Notes: generated by a model from the sequence alone, not told the origin. Shown: positions 1-7,983, counted from the first letter of the stretch. The stretch: 64,000 nt of DNA from Bacillus oleivorans (GCF_900207585.1 NZ_OAOP01000008.1:124001-188000), one strand, 5' to 3'. Numbers and translations are program-made.

Positions 1-350
1 TGGATTCATTAACAGTCGAACTGCCGGTAAGGGATATTAGAAAAATACTAAACAAAGTCATGAAAAAAGAAACGGCTTGGAACCTAGAAAAATTCAAAAA
101 TATGATGAAGTATTATCAAGAAGTCAACCCACTAACAAAAGAACAATATCAAATCCTAGCAGCCGACCTCCAATTTCCTCATCTATTTTATGGACAAGTA
201 TCTAAATATTACGAGGGCAGAGATGCAAAGTGGCCTTTACGAAAACATTTTGACCGCATTAAAGATATGACAGCGACTGAATTAAGTAAAGACGCAGTAT
301 TGCAAAGCTTTTTATCACAGTTAGATGAGGTGATTTCCCATGGAGCATAA
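1..350 (+). CDS. CotS-family spore coat protein, 3' fragment
   Basis: This is the C-terminal part of a gene that starts before the window. The frame is open from base 3, and the first residues read DSLTVELPVRDIRKIL, matching the 'DLDN..DIPIRDLRK' stretch of the next gene, so the ATG at 60 is internal. CotS/CotI/YutH proteins have a kinase-like (aminoglycoside phosphotransferase) fold and sit in the spore coat. The tail (LTKEQYQIL, FPHLFYGQVSKYY) parallels residues about 285-310 of the downstream protein, so the two are tandem paralogues. The stop overlaps the next start by 11 bases, implying translational coupling. No catalytic motif is visible because that part is missing. Confidence 0.85.
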   Translation, partial: DSLTVELPVRDIRKILNKVMKKETAWNLEKFKNMMKYYQEVNPLTKEQYQILAADLQFPHLFYGQVSKYYEGRDAKWPLRKHFDRIKDMTATELSKDAVLQSFLSQLDEVISHGA

Positions 351-1359
351 TATGGTACAAGATCTTGAATTAGGCAAACGGCTAATGTCCGAAAATTATC
401 CTGATCTTGAAGTTCTCCAAATGGAGGTCTTTCAAGGCGGGGGAATCAAGACTGTTTGGAGAGTAGAAACCGCACAAGGAATCTATGGTTTAAAACGAAT
501 TAGAAAACCTCTGCCTGTTGTGGAATCAACAACTGCCGCTCAAGTCTACCTGGCGGGCAAAGGCGTCCTTGTTCCTGATATTATTCCAACGAAAGACGGT
601 AACCGCTATTTTGTCCATGAAGGCTATGCTGTTGTTCTATATAGCTGGATTGATGGTACTGACTTAGAGATGGAAGAAAATAAACAAGACCTGCTCACAG
701 GAATCAGAGGATTAGCCCAATTTCAAAAGGATTCTGTCGGATTTGTCGCACCAGAAGGCGTTAACTTTTACAATCGTATGGGAGCTTGGCCAAAGCACTA
801 TGAAGGAATGCTTGAGGAATTTAAACAATGGAAAGAGGAATCAAAAAATAAGGACACTGCTTTTTACAGGGTTTATTTGAAAATAGCAGATAATATTATC
901 TATATGTCCGAAAAAGCACTTGAGCTGTTGAACAAGTCCTGTTATTCGAAATGGGTTGAAGAAATTGGAGAACACGGGTACCTTACCCATCAGGATTATG
1001 GAAAAGGAAATGCCCTTTTAACCGAAAACGGCGTTTATGTCTTAGACCTAGATAACTTAGCTTACGATATTCCAATTCGGGATTTACGCAAGCTGATTTT
1101 TAAACGAATGAAGGAAACCGAGAATTGGAATCTGGCAGAAATCGAAGAATATATCAGCTGTTTCACTTCCATCCTGCCTCTCACAGAAGAACAAATCAAA
1201 CTTATTTATATAGACCTATTATTCCCAGATAAGTTTTATGGATATGTAAAGAAGCCATTTAGAATGGGAGAAGTTGGGGACGTTAACAAACTTCTAAAAA
1301 CTTATAAGCTTGAGGCAAACAAAATGCCTGTTTTAAAACAGGTATTACAACTAGATTAA
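340..1359 (+). CDS. CotS-family spore coat protein (kinase-like fold)
   Basis: This 339-residue protein of the CotS/YutH family has the usual family length. It shows an aminoglycoside-phosphotransferase-like layout: an N-lobe lysine in YGLKRIRK (about 50), a hinge around VVLYSWIDGTDLE (about 105), a catalytic-loop-like LTHQDYGKGNALL (about 215) and a metal-loop-like VLDLDNLAYDIPIRDLRK (about 232). In B. subtilis such proteins are mother-cell coat components; enzymatic activity is unproven. A GAGGTGAT ribosome site precedes the ATG at 340, inside the end of the upstream paralogue. It ends 16 bases before an amphi-Trp-like gene that is probably cotranscribed. Confidence 0.88.
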   Translation: MEHNMVQDLELGKRLMSENYPDLEVLQMEVFQGGGIKTVWRVETAQGIYGLKRIRKPLPVVESTTAAQVYLAGKGVLVPDIIPTKDGNRYFVHEGYAVVLYSWIDGTDLEMEENKQDLLTGIRGLAQFQKDSVGFVAPEGVNFYNRMGAWPKHYEGMLEEFKQWKEESKNKDTAFYRVYLKIADNIIYMSEKALELLNKSCYSKWVEEIGEHGYLTHQDYGKGNALLTENGVYVLDLDNLAYDIPIRDLRKLIFKRMKETENWNLAEIEEYISCFTSILPLTEEQIKLIYIDLLFPDKFYGYVKKPFRMGEVGDVNKLLKTYKLEANKMPVLKQVLQLD

Positions 1360-1375
1360 TAGGAGTGATGAAATA

Positions 1376-1624
1376 ATGAAATTAGAAGAAGAGTTTGTAG
1401 GCAGAAAAGAACAATATGTGGAGTTATTAAAAAGAGTTATCAGTGAATTAGAGTCTGATACGCTAAATGTAAGAGGCAAGAAAATTGAGCTTCCTGACGA
1501 GGATATGGAATACAAATTAGCCCATAAATCAGAATTCGGAGCCAATAAGCTGACCATCGGAATAGAATGGATTGACGAGAGTGAAATCGACCAGGAATTA
1601 GAAGATTTAGATTTAGAAATATAA
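1376..1624 (+). CDS. amphi-Trp domain-like small protein
   Basis: This is an 82-residue acidic protein with a good ribosome site (TAGGAGTGATG) 8 bases before the ATG. The pattern is an N-terminal KLEEEF strand, a helix (REQYVELLKRVISELESDT), a GKKIELPDEDMEYKLAHKSE strand pair and a final LTIGIEWIDE strand. This resembles the amphi-Trp domain, a small fold of unknown function. It follows a CotS-family gene by 16 bases and precedes a strong terminator, so it is the last gene of that unit. The domain assignment rests on pattern only. Confidence 0.7.
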   Translation: MKLEEEFVGRKEQYVELLKRVISELESDTLNVRGKKIELPDEDMEYKLAHKSEFGANKLTIGIEWIDESEIDQELEDLDLEI

Positions 1625-1634
1625 GTCAGAAATA

Positions 1635-1668
1635 AAGCCTTAGAACCAATGTGGCTCTAAGGCTTTTT
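1635..1668 (+). terminator. Rho-independent terminator
   Basis: A perfect 10-bp stem (AAGCCTTAGA / TCTAAGGCTT) is followed by five Ts on the plus strand. It ends the cotS/amphi-Trp unit. A's on the other flank mean it may also stop transcription leaving the minus-strand tRNA gene. Confidence 0.85.
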
Positions 1669-1672
1669 AGTA

Positions 1673-1745
1673 TGATCCCGACTGGGCTCGAACCAGCGAC
1701 CCCCACCCTGTCAAGGTGATGCTCTCCCAACTGAGCTACGGAATC
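1673..1745 (-). tRNA. tRNA-Val (anticodon GAC)
   Basis: The minus strand folds as a full cloverleaf. The acceptor is GATTCCG paired with CGGGATC, the D-arm is GCTC..GAGC, and the anticodon stem is TCACC/GGTGG with loop TTGACAG, so the anticodon is GAC, reading GUC valine. The T-arm is CTGG-TTCGAGC-CCAG. Discriminator A is at 1673. CCA is not encoded (the next bases read TAC), so CCA must be added after transcription. It stands alone here rather than in a tRNA cluster. Confidence 0.95.
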
Positions 1746-1833
1746 ATAATCATTATGAAGACAAGTGTTATTTTACCGTGAAACTCTTAGAATGTCAATG
1801 TTAATCACACATGTCTTCTAAAAATGATGACTT

Positions 1834-2574
1834 TTATACCTCACCTAAATACTCCTCAAAGGTAAGCTGATTTTCAAACATGTAGGTTGCCTGTTCAACC
1901 CCAACATAGCGAAGATGCCACGGTTCGTATTGATATCCTGTGATATGTTCTTTACCCTCCGGATAGCGGATGATAAAGCCAAAATGATGAGCATTTTGTG
2001 AGACCCACTTCCCGCCTGGTGTCTCCCCAAAATTTTGATACTCTTCATAGGTAAACTCGCTTGATGTGATGTCCATCGCCAAACCTGTTTGGTGTTCACT
2101 ATTTCCTGGCTGGGCCGCCCGATATTCGGCTGCTTCTAATCCCATATGATTTACAAATTCCTCATATAATCTTTTTTGGGTTTCATAGGAGCGATATCCG
2201 GATGTAGCAATCAAGTTTATCCCTTGTTCCTTCCCATTGTGAAATAATTGTTCTAATGCAGCTGCGGCCTCTTTTCTTATGTGTTTTTCTTCGTCAGTTA
2301 CACTTTCCGAAAATAAAACGTTCGGAACCACAAGGTCCATTGGCTGGAAGTCATGTGCGAGGGTGTAATCCTTATTGACAAGCACCAGAATACTGGAAGG
2401 ATTTTTAGCCATTGTATCCAAACCCTTATTTCCCTCAACATTCCCCAGTAATGAGTTAGCCCTTGAAACAGTATATTGTAATGGTTTGCTGTAGCTGGAG
2501 ATTTGATTTAATAAATAATACGCCCCTGCGGCTATACAAATTAATATTACTATCTTTTTTAAGTAGCGAAGCAT
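1834..2574 (-). CDS. M15B-family D-alanyl-D-alanine / L,D-carboxypeptidase (YodJ/LdcB/VanY type)
   Basis: This 246-residue membrane-anchored peptidase has an N-terminal hydrophobic segment (about 8-25) and an extracytoplasmic M15B domain. Signatures are SGYRSYETQKRLYEE (about 127-141), the zinc motif SEHQTGLAMDI (H and D, about 160-170) and EPWHLRYVG (the second zinc His, about 218). Enzymes of this family trim the terminal D-Ala from cell-wall stem peptides. Whether this copy is a D,D- or an L,D-carboxypeptidase cannot be told by eye. It is monocistronic and divergent from the downstream symporter. Confidence 0.88.
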   Translation of the reverse strand: MLRYLKKIVILICIAAGAYYLLNQISSYSKPLQYTVSRANSLLGNVEGNKGLDTMAKNPSSILVLVNKDYTLAHDFQPMDLVVPNVLFSESVTDEEKHIRKEAAAALEQLFHNGKEQGINLIATSGYRSYETQKRLYEEFVNHMGLEAAEYRAAQPGNSEHQTGLAMDITSSEFTYEEYQNFGETPGGKWVSQNAHHFGFIIRYPEGKEHITGYQYEPWHLRYVGVEQATYMFENQLTFEEYLGEV

Positions 2575-2753
2575 ACGAATCCTCTTTTCTTCCTTCTTAT
2601 TATAGTAACGATCCTTTATTACAAAATCCCTACAAATAAGACGAAAAAACCAATAAAAATTTATTCAATCGAACAAATAGGTGACAACTCACATTTATCT
2701 TCCCTCTCCTAGTATTCCCAAAAAAATATAGTCCATAAATTAAGAATTTTTTG

Positions 2754-2802
2754 TATAATGGAATAGTACAAAAATAATGGGCTTTTAACCTTATTTTTGT
2801 AC
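2754..2802 (+). promoter_or_regulatory. candidate promoter and 12-bp inverted repeat ahead of the AGCS symporter
   Basis: A consensus TATAAT lies at 2754-2759; no good -35 is visible. A perfect 12-bp inverted repeat follows (GTACAAAAATAA at 2766-2777, its complement at 2791-2802, 13-base spacer). The predicted start site falls at its first base, so it is either an operator at +1 or a 5'-terminal mRNA hairpin. The ribosome site AAGGAGG is at about 2820. Confidence 0.5.
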
Positions 2803-2833
2803 ACAACAAAAAGTGAAATAAAGGAGGAACACT

Positions 2834-4312
2834 ATGGGAGAATTTTGGAATTGGCTGACGGTCACTGCACCAGCCTGGCTCAATGAAACTCTGTGGAGTG
2901 CACCAATGATCTACTTCTGTTTAGGTGTAGGAATTCTTTTTTCTTTTTTAACTCGCTTTTTACAAGTCCGCTTAGTTAAGGACATGCTAAGGCAATTATT
3001 TCGAGGAAAGAGCTCTGACGCTGGGATCTCTTCCTTCCAGGCATTTGCAGTTGCACTGTCAGGACGTGTAGGTACAGGTAACATTGCCGGAACTGCTACT
3101 GCGATTGGATTCGGTGGACCTGGAGCTGTTTTCTGGATGTGGGCGATTGCCTTCCTTGGAGCTGCAACAGCATATGTCGAGTCAACCTTAGCCCAAATTT
3201 ACAAGGTTAAACAAGAAGGTGAGTATCGAGGCGGACCTGCCTATTATATTGAAAAAGGAATCGGCTGGAAATGGTATGGGGTCCTTTTCGCGATTGCCAC
3301 GGTGGTTGCCCTCAGTTTCCTTATGCCTGGGGTTCAAGCTAATGCGATATCATCAAGTATTAATACTGCCTTTGGCATAGAAAAATGGATGACAGGAATT
3401 GCTTTGGTCGTTCTTTTAGCTATTATTATTTTTGGAGGCGTTAAACGGATTGCCAATGTTGCACAAGTTGTTGTTCCATTTATGGCTATTGGCTATATTC
3501 TTGTATCACTCATTATTGTCCTTTTTAATATTGGAGAGGTCCCTGCTGTGTTCGGTTTAATTTTTAGCAGTGCCTTTGGGGCAGATGCAGCATTTGGCGG
3601 TATTTTAGGGGCTGCCATTTCTTGGGGAGTAAAGCGCGGTATTTATTCAAATGAAGCAGGTCAAGGTACTGGGCCTCACGCAGCTGGGGCTGCAGAGGTT
3701 TCGCATCCTGCCAAACAAGGACTTGTTCAGGCATTTTCTGTGTACGTGGACACATGGCTAGTTTGTTCCGCAACTGCATTTATGATTTTATTTACTGGTT
3801 CATATAATGTAGAAGCTCCGGATGGAACGATGATTGTGGAATATGTGGAAGGAATTGAAACAGGTGCAGAAAATACGCAAGTGGCTGTTGAACAAATAAT
3901 ACCTGGTTTTGGGGCAGGATTCGTAGCGGTTTCATTATTTTTCTTTGCCTTTACAACGATTATGGCCTATTACTACATGGCAGAAACAAATATTGCCTAC
4001 CTAATTCGCAGTAAACTGAATAAGTCGGCCATGTTCGTCTTAAAGCTTGTAATGATGGGAGCCGTTTACTTTGGTTCTGTAAAGACAGCCAGCAATGCCT
4101 GGATATTCGGAGATATTGGTCTCGGAATCATGGTTTGGCTCAACTTAATCGCTATTTTGATTTTGGCTAAACCAGCCTTAACAGCCTTGAAAGATTATGA
4201 GGCTCAGAAGAAACAAGGGCTTGATCCTGTCTTCGATCCAGAAAAACTAGGCATCAAAAATGCCGATTATTGGGTTGAGAGAAACAAAAATCAGGAAGAA
4301 AAAGTTTCTTAA
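2834..4312 (+). CDS. AGCS-family alanine/glycine:cation symporter
   Basis: This 492-residue integral membrane protein of the sodium:alanine symporter family has normal length and about 11 hydrophobic segments. Family hallmarks are ALSGRVGTGNIAGTATAIGFGGPGAVFWMW (about 73-105, split here by position only), KRGIYSNEAGQGTGPHA (about 268-284) and ATAYVESTLAQIYK. Members import alanine, glycine or glutamine with Na+ or H+; the substrate here is not resolvable. The start follows AAAGGAGGAACACT. It is a single-gene unit between the inverted-repeat leader and a strong terminator. Confidence 0.93.
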   Translation: MGEFWNWLTVTAPAWLNETLWSAPMIYFCLGVGILFSFLTRFLQVRLVKDMLRQLFRGKSSDAGISSFQAFAVALSGRVGTGNIAGTATAIGFGGPGAVFWMWAIAFLGAATAYVESTLAQIYKVKQEGEYRGGPAYYIEKGIGWKWYGVLFAIATVVALSFLMPGVQANAISSSINTAFGIEKWMTGIALVVLLAIIIFGGVKRIANVAQVVVPFMAIGYILVSLIIVLFNIGEVPAVFGLIFSSAFGADAAFGGILGAAISWGVKRGIYSNEAGQGTGPHAAGAAEVSHPAKQGLVQAFSVYVDTWLVCSATAFMILFTGSYNVEAPDGTMIVEYVEGIETGAENTQVAVEQIIPGFGAGFVAVSLFFFAFTTIMAYYYMAETNIAYLIRSKLNKSAMFVLKLVMMGAVYFGSVKTASNAWIFGDIGLGIMVWLNLIAILILAKPALTALKDYEAQKKQGLDPVFDPEKLGIKNADYWVERNKNQEEKVS

Positions 4313-4320
4313 GAATGACA

Positions 4321-4352
4321 AAGCTGCTGTCCGTTATCGACAGCAGCTTTTT
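4321..4352 (+). terminator. Rho-independent terminator of the symporter gene
   Basis: A perfect 11-bp stem (AAGCTGCTGTC / GACAGCAGCTT) with a 7-base loop is followed by a T run, 8 bases after the symporter stop. Confidence 0.93.
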
Positions 4353-4360
4353 AAGTATGA

Positions 4361-4555
4361 CTATCTTTGATTTTTATTAAATCCGTTTCCTAGTTTACTA
4401 ACCAAAGTCAGGGCTTCTTCCCGGGTAAAGCCTTCTTCCATGTAGGCATCTAGCATTTTCTTTGCCATGCTTGCATTAATTTTATAGAATTCTTCGTCCT
4501 GTTCCATTTCTTTTATAAAAAACTTAATTTGATTATAAATTTGATACATTTCCAC
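4361..4555 (-). CDS. small hypothetical protein
   Basis: This 64-residue charged, mostly helical protein is not recognised. It contains a repeated short-helix pattern (MAKKMLDAYMEEGFTREEALTLV). The GTG start at 4555 lies 6 bases after a strong GGGAGGGG site; an ATG two codons later is also possible. The gene converges on the symporter terminator and is followed upstream by chrA on the same strand after 90 bases. No cysteine, signal or membrane segment is seen. Confidence 0.6.
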   Translation of the reverse strand: MEMYQIYNQIKFFIKEMEQDEEFYKINASMAKKMLDAYMEEGFTREEALTLVSKLGNGFNKNQR

Positions 4556-4645
4556 AGTATCCCCTCCCTTTTCACTCTATATTACTTCTCTATTTGGTAA
4601 AAGATACCTTCTGAAAAACCTCATGTTTTTATTAAAAACGAACAG

Positions 4646-5830
4646 TTACAGCACGCCGATCAGCATTCCGCCCAAAGCACCGGATAGCACCACTACCCAA
4701 GGCGGCAGCTTCCAATAGACCAGCATACTAAAAAGGACAGCTGCTAACGCAAAATCCATTGGTGCCTTAATCGAACTCGTCCAGATTGGATGGTAGAATG
4801 CCGAAATTAAGATACCCACAACGGCAGCATTCACACCTAAGAGAGCTCCTTTAATTTTTGGATTTGCCCGTAATGCATTCCAAAAAGGTAATGTTCCTAA
4901 TACCAATAAAAATGCCGGTAAAAATATAGCAAGGGTTGCTAATAAACCGCCTGTCCAGCCGCCACTTACCGCACCAATATACGCTGCAAAGGTAAAGAGC
5001 GGGCCGGGAACTGCTTGTGTTGCCCCGTATCCTGCCAAAAATGCTTCTTCACTGAGCCAGCCAGTCGGAACAAATTCGCGTTCTAATAAAGGCAAAACCA
5101 CATGACCACCGCCAAATACGAGCGAACCTGAACGGTAAAAGCTGTCAAACATCGCAATCCAATCGATAGCCGTTAATTCTCTTGCAATTGGAAGAACAAT
5201 TAAGAGTCCGAAGAATAAAACTAAGCATATCGTGCCAAAACGCTTTGAGATCGGGAACGTGAGTGTTTCCCCTTTCTCTTCTTGATGCTGTTTATAAATG
5301 AGATAACCTATGAATCCAGCAATTAGAATAACAGCGACTTGAGTCCAAGCTGTCTGCCACAACAACGTAATAACCAATGCCATAAGTGCCAGCGTTTTCC
5401 TTTGGAGATCAGGTGTAAGTTTTTGCGCCATTCCTAAAATCGCATGAGCCACAACAGCGACAGCTACAATTTTTAATCCCTGAATCCAGCCCGCATTACT
5501 TACATCAAACCCTTGTATAAAGAGAGCAAATACAATTAAGGCAATAACAGAAGGAAGAGTAAATCCAATAAAGGCTAAAATGCCGCCAAGGATGCCCCCT
5601 CTTATTACTCCAACTCCAATTCCAACCTGACTGCTTGCTGGTCCAGGCAAGAACTGGCATAAAGCAACTAAATCAGCATAGGTCCTTTCATCCATCCATT
5701 TTCTCCTGCGAACATACTCTTCGTGAAAATATCCCAAGTGTGCCACTGGACCTCCAAATGAAGTTAAGCCAAGTCTAGCTGCAACAATTAGTATTTCAAA
5801 TAAAGCTTTAAAATTTCTTGTCTGGCTCAT
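4646..5830 (-). CDS. chrA: chromate transporter, two-domain CHR family
   Basis: This 394-residue polytopic membrane protein has two homologous CHR domains in one chain (about 12-180 and 215-390), the long form of the family. Each half carries the family signature: FGGPVAHLGYFHEEYVRRRKW with LCQFLPGPASSQVG in the first, and FGGGHVVLPLLEREFV with GYGATQAVPGPLFTFA in the second. Characterised ChrA proteins export chromate for resistance, though many homologues have no tested substrate. It starts 16 bases after a padR gene and is almost certainly cotranscribed and regulated with it. Confidence 0.92.
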   Translation of the reverse strand: MSQTRNFKALFEILIVAARLGLTSFGGPVAHLGYFHEEYVRRRKWMDERTYADLVALCQFLPGPASSQVGIGVGVIRGGILGGILAFIGFTLPSVIALIVFALFIQGFDVSNAGWIQGLKIVAVAVVAHAILGMAQKLTPDLQRKTLALMALVITLLWQTAWTQVAVILIAGFIGYLIYKQHQEEKGETLTFPISKRFGTICLVLFFGLLIVLPIARELTAIDWIAMFDSFYRSGSLVFGGGHVVLPLLEREFVPTGWLSEEAFLAGYGATQAVPGPLFTFAAYIGAVSGGWTGGLLATLAIFLPAFLLVLGTLPFWNALRANPKIKGALLGVNAAVVGILISAFYHPIWTSSIKAPMDFALAAVLFSMLVYWKLPPWVVVLSGALGGMLIGVL

Positions 5831-5845
5831 TCTTCTCCCTCCCCG

Positions 5846-6154
5846 TTAGTCTTTTATTTCTTTAAATAGTTCATAGGCTTTCATTCTAGCTTCTTTAAGT
5901 ACGGCACTTCCTTTTTCTGTCGTTACATAGTACTTTCTAATTTTCCCTTCTACTTTGCGATCTTCTCTTACAAGCAGCCCATCCTTTTCCATCGAATGGA
6001 GAATCGGATACAGGGTTCCCGAACTCATGTTGTATCCATGTTCTTTTAATTCCTCTAACATCCATAAACCAAAAATCGGATGCTCCTCTGCATGGTGTAA
6101 AATGTGAATTTGGATAAATCCTAAAAATAGTTTTCTTAAAATTTTATCCACCAA
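5846..6154 (-). CDS. PadR-family transcriptional regulator
   Basis: This 102-residue winged-helix regulator has typical PadR features: FGLWMLEELKEHGYNMSSGTLYPILHSMEKDGLLV (recognition helix about 45-62) and the KYYVTTEKG wing, then a short C-terminal dimerisation helix. TTG at 6154 is preferred because an AGGAGG lies 8 bases upstream. Its position ahead of chrA, with a palindrome just upstream, suggests an autoregulated operon that responds to the chrA substrate. PadR-chrA pairing is known in other bacilli. The inducer is inferred. Confidence 0.88.
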   Translation of the reverse strand: MVDKILRKLFLGFIQIHILHHAEEHPIFGLWMLEELKEHGYNMSSGTLYPILHSMEKDGLLVREDRKVEGKIRKYYVTTEKGSAVLKEARMKAYELFKEIKD

Positions 6155-6170
6155 ATAAATAGCCTCCTAT

Positions 6171-6198
6171 TATCGGAATTCAATATCGAAATTCGATA
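6171..6198 (-). promoter_or_regulatory. candidate PadR operator
   Basis: A perfect 15-bp palindrome, TATCGAAATTCGATA (6184-6198), abuts a second copy of its left arm, TATCGGAATTC (6171-6181). It lies 17-44 bases upstream of padR. Overlapping repeats of this kind upstream of padR are a plausible autoregulatory site. Confidence 0.55.
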
Positions 6199-6310
6199 AC
6201 ACAGTCATGGTACCAAATCAAAAAAATGATTTCAACCCGTTCTTGCTAGTTTTAACAATTCCTTAACATCCCATATTGGAATCGAGTGTAACCGGTAAAA
6301 TTCCAAAAAG

Positions 6311-6343
6311 AAAAACGCCAAGCATTAAAATGTAGGCGTTTTT
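6311..6343 (-). terminator. Rho-independent terminator
   Basis: A 9-bp stem AAAAACGCC/GGCGTTTTT with a 15-base loop lies just beyond the stop of the minus-strand HAD phosphatase gene. Its T run faces the minus strand. Confidence 0.8.
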
Positions 6344-6350
6344 GTTCCTG

Positions 6351-6893
6351 CTATTTTTCCTTTTTAAAATCAAAATCTTTGATTATCCATTTAGCGGCAT
6401 CAAGCAAATTAGGGAATGTCGCGTCCGCATCAGTGTGTTCGCCTTCTGCAACGAGGATTGAGGTACACCCTGCTCTTTTACCAGCAATGATATCAACATC
6501 ACGATCGCCCACCATATAACTTTTGGATAAATCGATCCCGTGCTTATCTGCTAGATTAAGCAGCATTCCGGGTTCAGGCTTCCGACACTGACAGCCTTCA
6601 TGGGGTTTATGCGGACAATAAGCGATGTCATCGATAGCCGCATCTGCTTTAGCCAGCTTTTCAATTAATCGTTCATGAACCTGATGCAAGGTAGCTTCCT
6701 TCATAAATCCAAGTCCGACACCGCCCTGATTCGTCACAACAAACACCTTTAAACCTGCTTGATTGAAAGCTAAAATTGCCTGCTCAACACCTGGCAGCAA
6801 GTACAACTGTGAAGGATGGTTTACAAACTTCACCCTTTTCGTTAATACCTCATTAATGACACCATCTCGATCTAAGAATACAGCTGGTTTCAT
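6351..6893 (-). CDS. HAD-IIIA phosphatase, GmhB/HisB-N type
   Basis: This 180-residue soluble phosphatase matches the length of D-glycero-D-manno-heptose 1,7-bisphosphate phosphatases. HAD motif I is FLDRDGVINE (about 6-15), motif II VVTNQGGVG (about 52-60), motif III the lysine in CRKPEPGML (about 104) and motif IV MVGDRDVDIIAGKRAG (about 127). A zinc loop CPHKPHEGCQCRKP (about 93-106) is typical of GmhB. Heptose use is not expected in every Bacillus, so the true substrate may be another sugar bisphosphate. It is monocistronic, ending at a terminator. Confidence 0.85.
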   Translation of the reverse strand: MKPAVFLDRDGVINEVLTKRVKFVNHPSQLYLLPGVEQAILAFNQAGLKVFVVTNQGGVGLGFMKEATLHQVHERLIEKLAKADAAIDDIAYCPHKPHEGCQCRKPEPGMLLNLADKHGIDLSKSYMVGDRDVDIIAGKRAGCTSILVAEGEHTDADATFPNLLDAAKWIIKDFDFKKEK

Positions 6894-7002
6894 AGTGGCT
6901 CCTTTTTTTCTGTTTGATTTAAATATATGTACGGTATACTGAGTAGGTTATGATATCCTAATCTTAACTTGTTATGTTATAAGAACATTGGGGGGATTGG
7001 AC

Positions 7003-7188
7003 ATGATGAAAGACTTCCATTGCTGTGCAACCTGTGTACACTTTCAGGCAATAAAAGCCTCAGGTAAAATGGTTTACAAATGCAAAAGATTAGGCTTTGA
7101 GACAAAGACTCATTATAAGTTTAATTGCTGGACGCCTAAGGAGAAAATAAAAAAACTGATGGAAAAAGGACGAATAATAGAAGAGTGA
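7003..7188 (+). CDS. small cysteine-containing protein, zinc-ribbon-like
   Basis: This 61-residue basic protein is not assigned to a named family. The ATG at 7003 is chosen because GGGGGGATT lies about 7 bases before it; an upstream TTG at 6988 would sit on that site. Cysteines are arranged CCATCVHF .. YKCKRLG .. FNCW, compatible with a small metal-binding knuckle, followed by a lysine-rich helix. It is a single gene between the HAD phosphatase and a convergent small membrane-protein gene. Confidence 0.7.
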   Translation: MMKDFHCCATCVHFQAIKASGKMVYKCKRLGFETKTHYKFNCWTPKEKIKKLMEKGRIIEE

Positions 7189-7200
7189 TTGTATACATGA

Positions 7201-7374
7201 TTAGATATTGAGAAAATCCCCAATCACTCTTAATAGTCCCCTTACCAGATAGAACAAAAGCCGGAATGGCCATATAATCAATTCAGGAATCCAAAATAGA
7301 ACGTCTACAATCAAATCCCAAATCGTGTAGTTCTTACCTTGCTTTTTGCGGATCTCTTTTCTTGTTTTCCTCAA
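7201..7374 (-). CDS. small membrane-associated protein, 57 aa
   Basis: This reading frame runs from TTG at 7374 to TAA at 7201. A G-rich site (GGGGGGGAAA) lies directly before the TTG. The product starts with a basic segment (RKTRKEIRKKQGK) and then has two tryptophan/phenylalanine-rich hydrophobic stretches (IWDLIVDVLFWIPELIIWPF and RLLFYLVRGLLRVIG). The composition is that of a small inner-membrane or amphipathic membrane-bound protein. It is convergent with the gene ending at 7188. Function unknown. Confidence 0.6.
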   Translation of the reverse strand: MRKTRKEIRKKQGKNYTIWDLIVDVLFWIPELIIWPFRLLFYLVRGLLRVIGDFLNI

Positions 7375-7467
7375 CTTTCCCCCCCATTTCTCTGCCTCTT
7401 ACTTTTAATTATAAACGGAAAACATACTTCTATCGTTTCATTATTTTAATTTTCATATACTGCGATT

Positions 7468-7626
7468 TCACTTATATAGGATAATCAATATTTTAGCTCT
7501 TTCCCTATTGGTTCTGCTATCAAAATATCCTGTGGTTTCGTCTAAAAATAATTTTTTCACGAGAAATGAACGCCATTCCTGTGAGTAATCACCTTGCCAT
7601 TTTTTTACTATCCACTTTTCATTAAT
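7468..7626 (-). CDS. possible small protein, 52 aa, with no standard start codon
   Basis: This is an uninterrupted frame of 53 codons ending at TGA 7468-7470. Translation looks protein-like: NEKWIVKKWQGDYSQEW, then VKKLFLDETTGYF and NRERAKILIILYK. An in-frame TAG lies just upstream (7636-7638), so the only codon suitably placed after the GGGGGAT site is ATT at 7624-7626. The nearest ATG is in another frame and closes after four codons. It could be a real gene with an AUU start, a frameshifted remnant, or chance. Confidence 0.3.
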   Translation of the reverse strand: MNEKWIVKKWQGDYSQEWRSFLVKKLFLDETTGYFDSRTNRERAKILIILYK

Positions 7627-7715
7627 GTTATCCCCCTATTTTTCTTCAAAAAAATTAGGACCTTTACATAATTTATTTGAAGTCGGAACAACATATGTTT
7701 AAGGAGGTGATCAAC

Positions 7716-7922
7716 ATGGCAGGGCAACGTAGCAATAACTCCAATAATCTATTAGTACCTGGTGTACAGGCTGCACTTGATCAAATGAAATTAGAAATCG
7801 CTCAAGAATTTGGTGTACAGCTTGGTCCAGATACTACCTCACGTGCTAACGGTTCTGTGGGTGGTGAGATCACAAAAAGACTCGTTCAGATGGCTGAACA
7901 GCAGTTAGGCGGAACTCGTTAA
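7716..7922 (+). CDS. alpha/beta-type small acid-soluble spore protein (SASP)
   Basis: This 68-residue spore DNA-binding protein protects DNA in the dormant spore and is degraded by Gpr at germination. Family signatures are seen: [20 protein letters not shown] (about 13-32) with the Gpr cleavage region KLEIAQEFG, and [18 protein letters not shown] (about 47-64). ATG at 7716 is chosen because AAGGAGGTGAT ends 5 bases before it; the upstream TTG at 7677 has no site. The gene is expected to be forespore (sigma G) expressed; I cannot define the promoter with confidence. Confidence 0.95.
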   Translation: MAGQRSNNSNNLLVPGVQAALDQMKLEIAQEFGVQLGPDTTSRANGSVGGEITKRLVQMAEQQLGGTR

Positions 7923-7958
7923 TTAGCTTTAATAGAAACAGTTTAAAAGAATGGCGCA

Positions 7959-7983
7959 GGGCTTTCGGTTCTGCCGAAAGCCC
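7959..7983 (+). other. strong hairpin downstream of the SASP gene
   Basis: A perfect 10-bp stem GGGCTTTCGG/CCGAAAGCCC with a TTCTG loop is not followed by a T run. It may stabilise the 3' end of the SASP mRNA, with the next hairpin doing termination. Confidence 0.6.

Noticed and set aside
1673-1745. tRNA-Asp
   Set aside because: The anticodon is GAC (loop TTGACAG), which reads valine, not aspartate.
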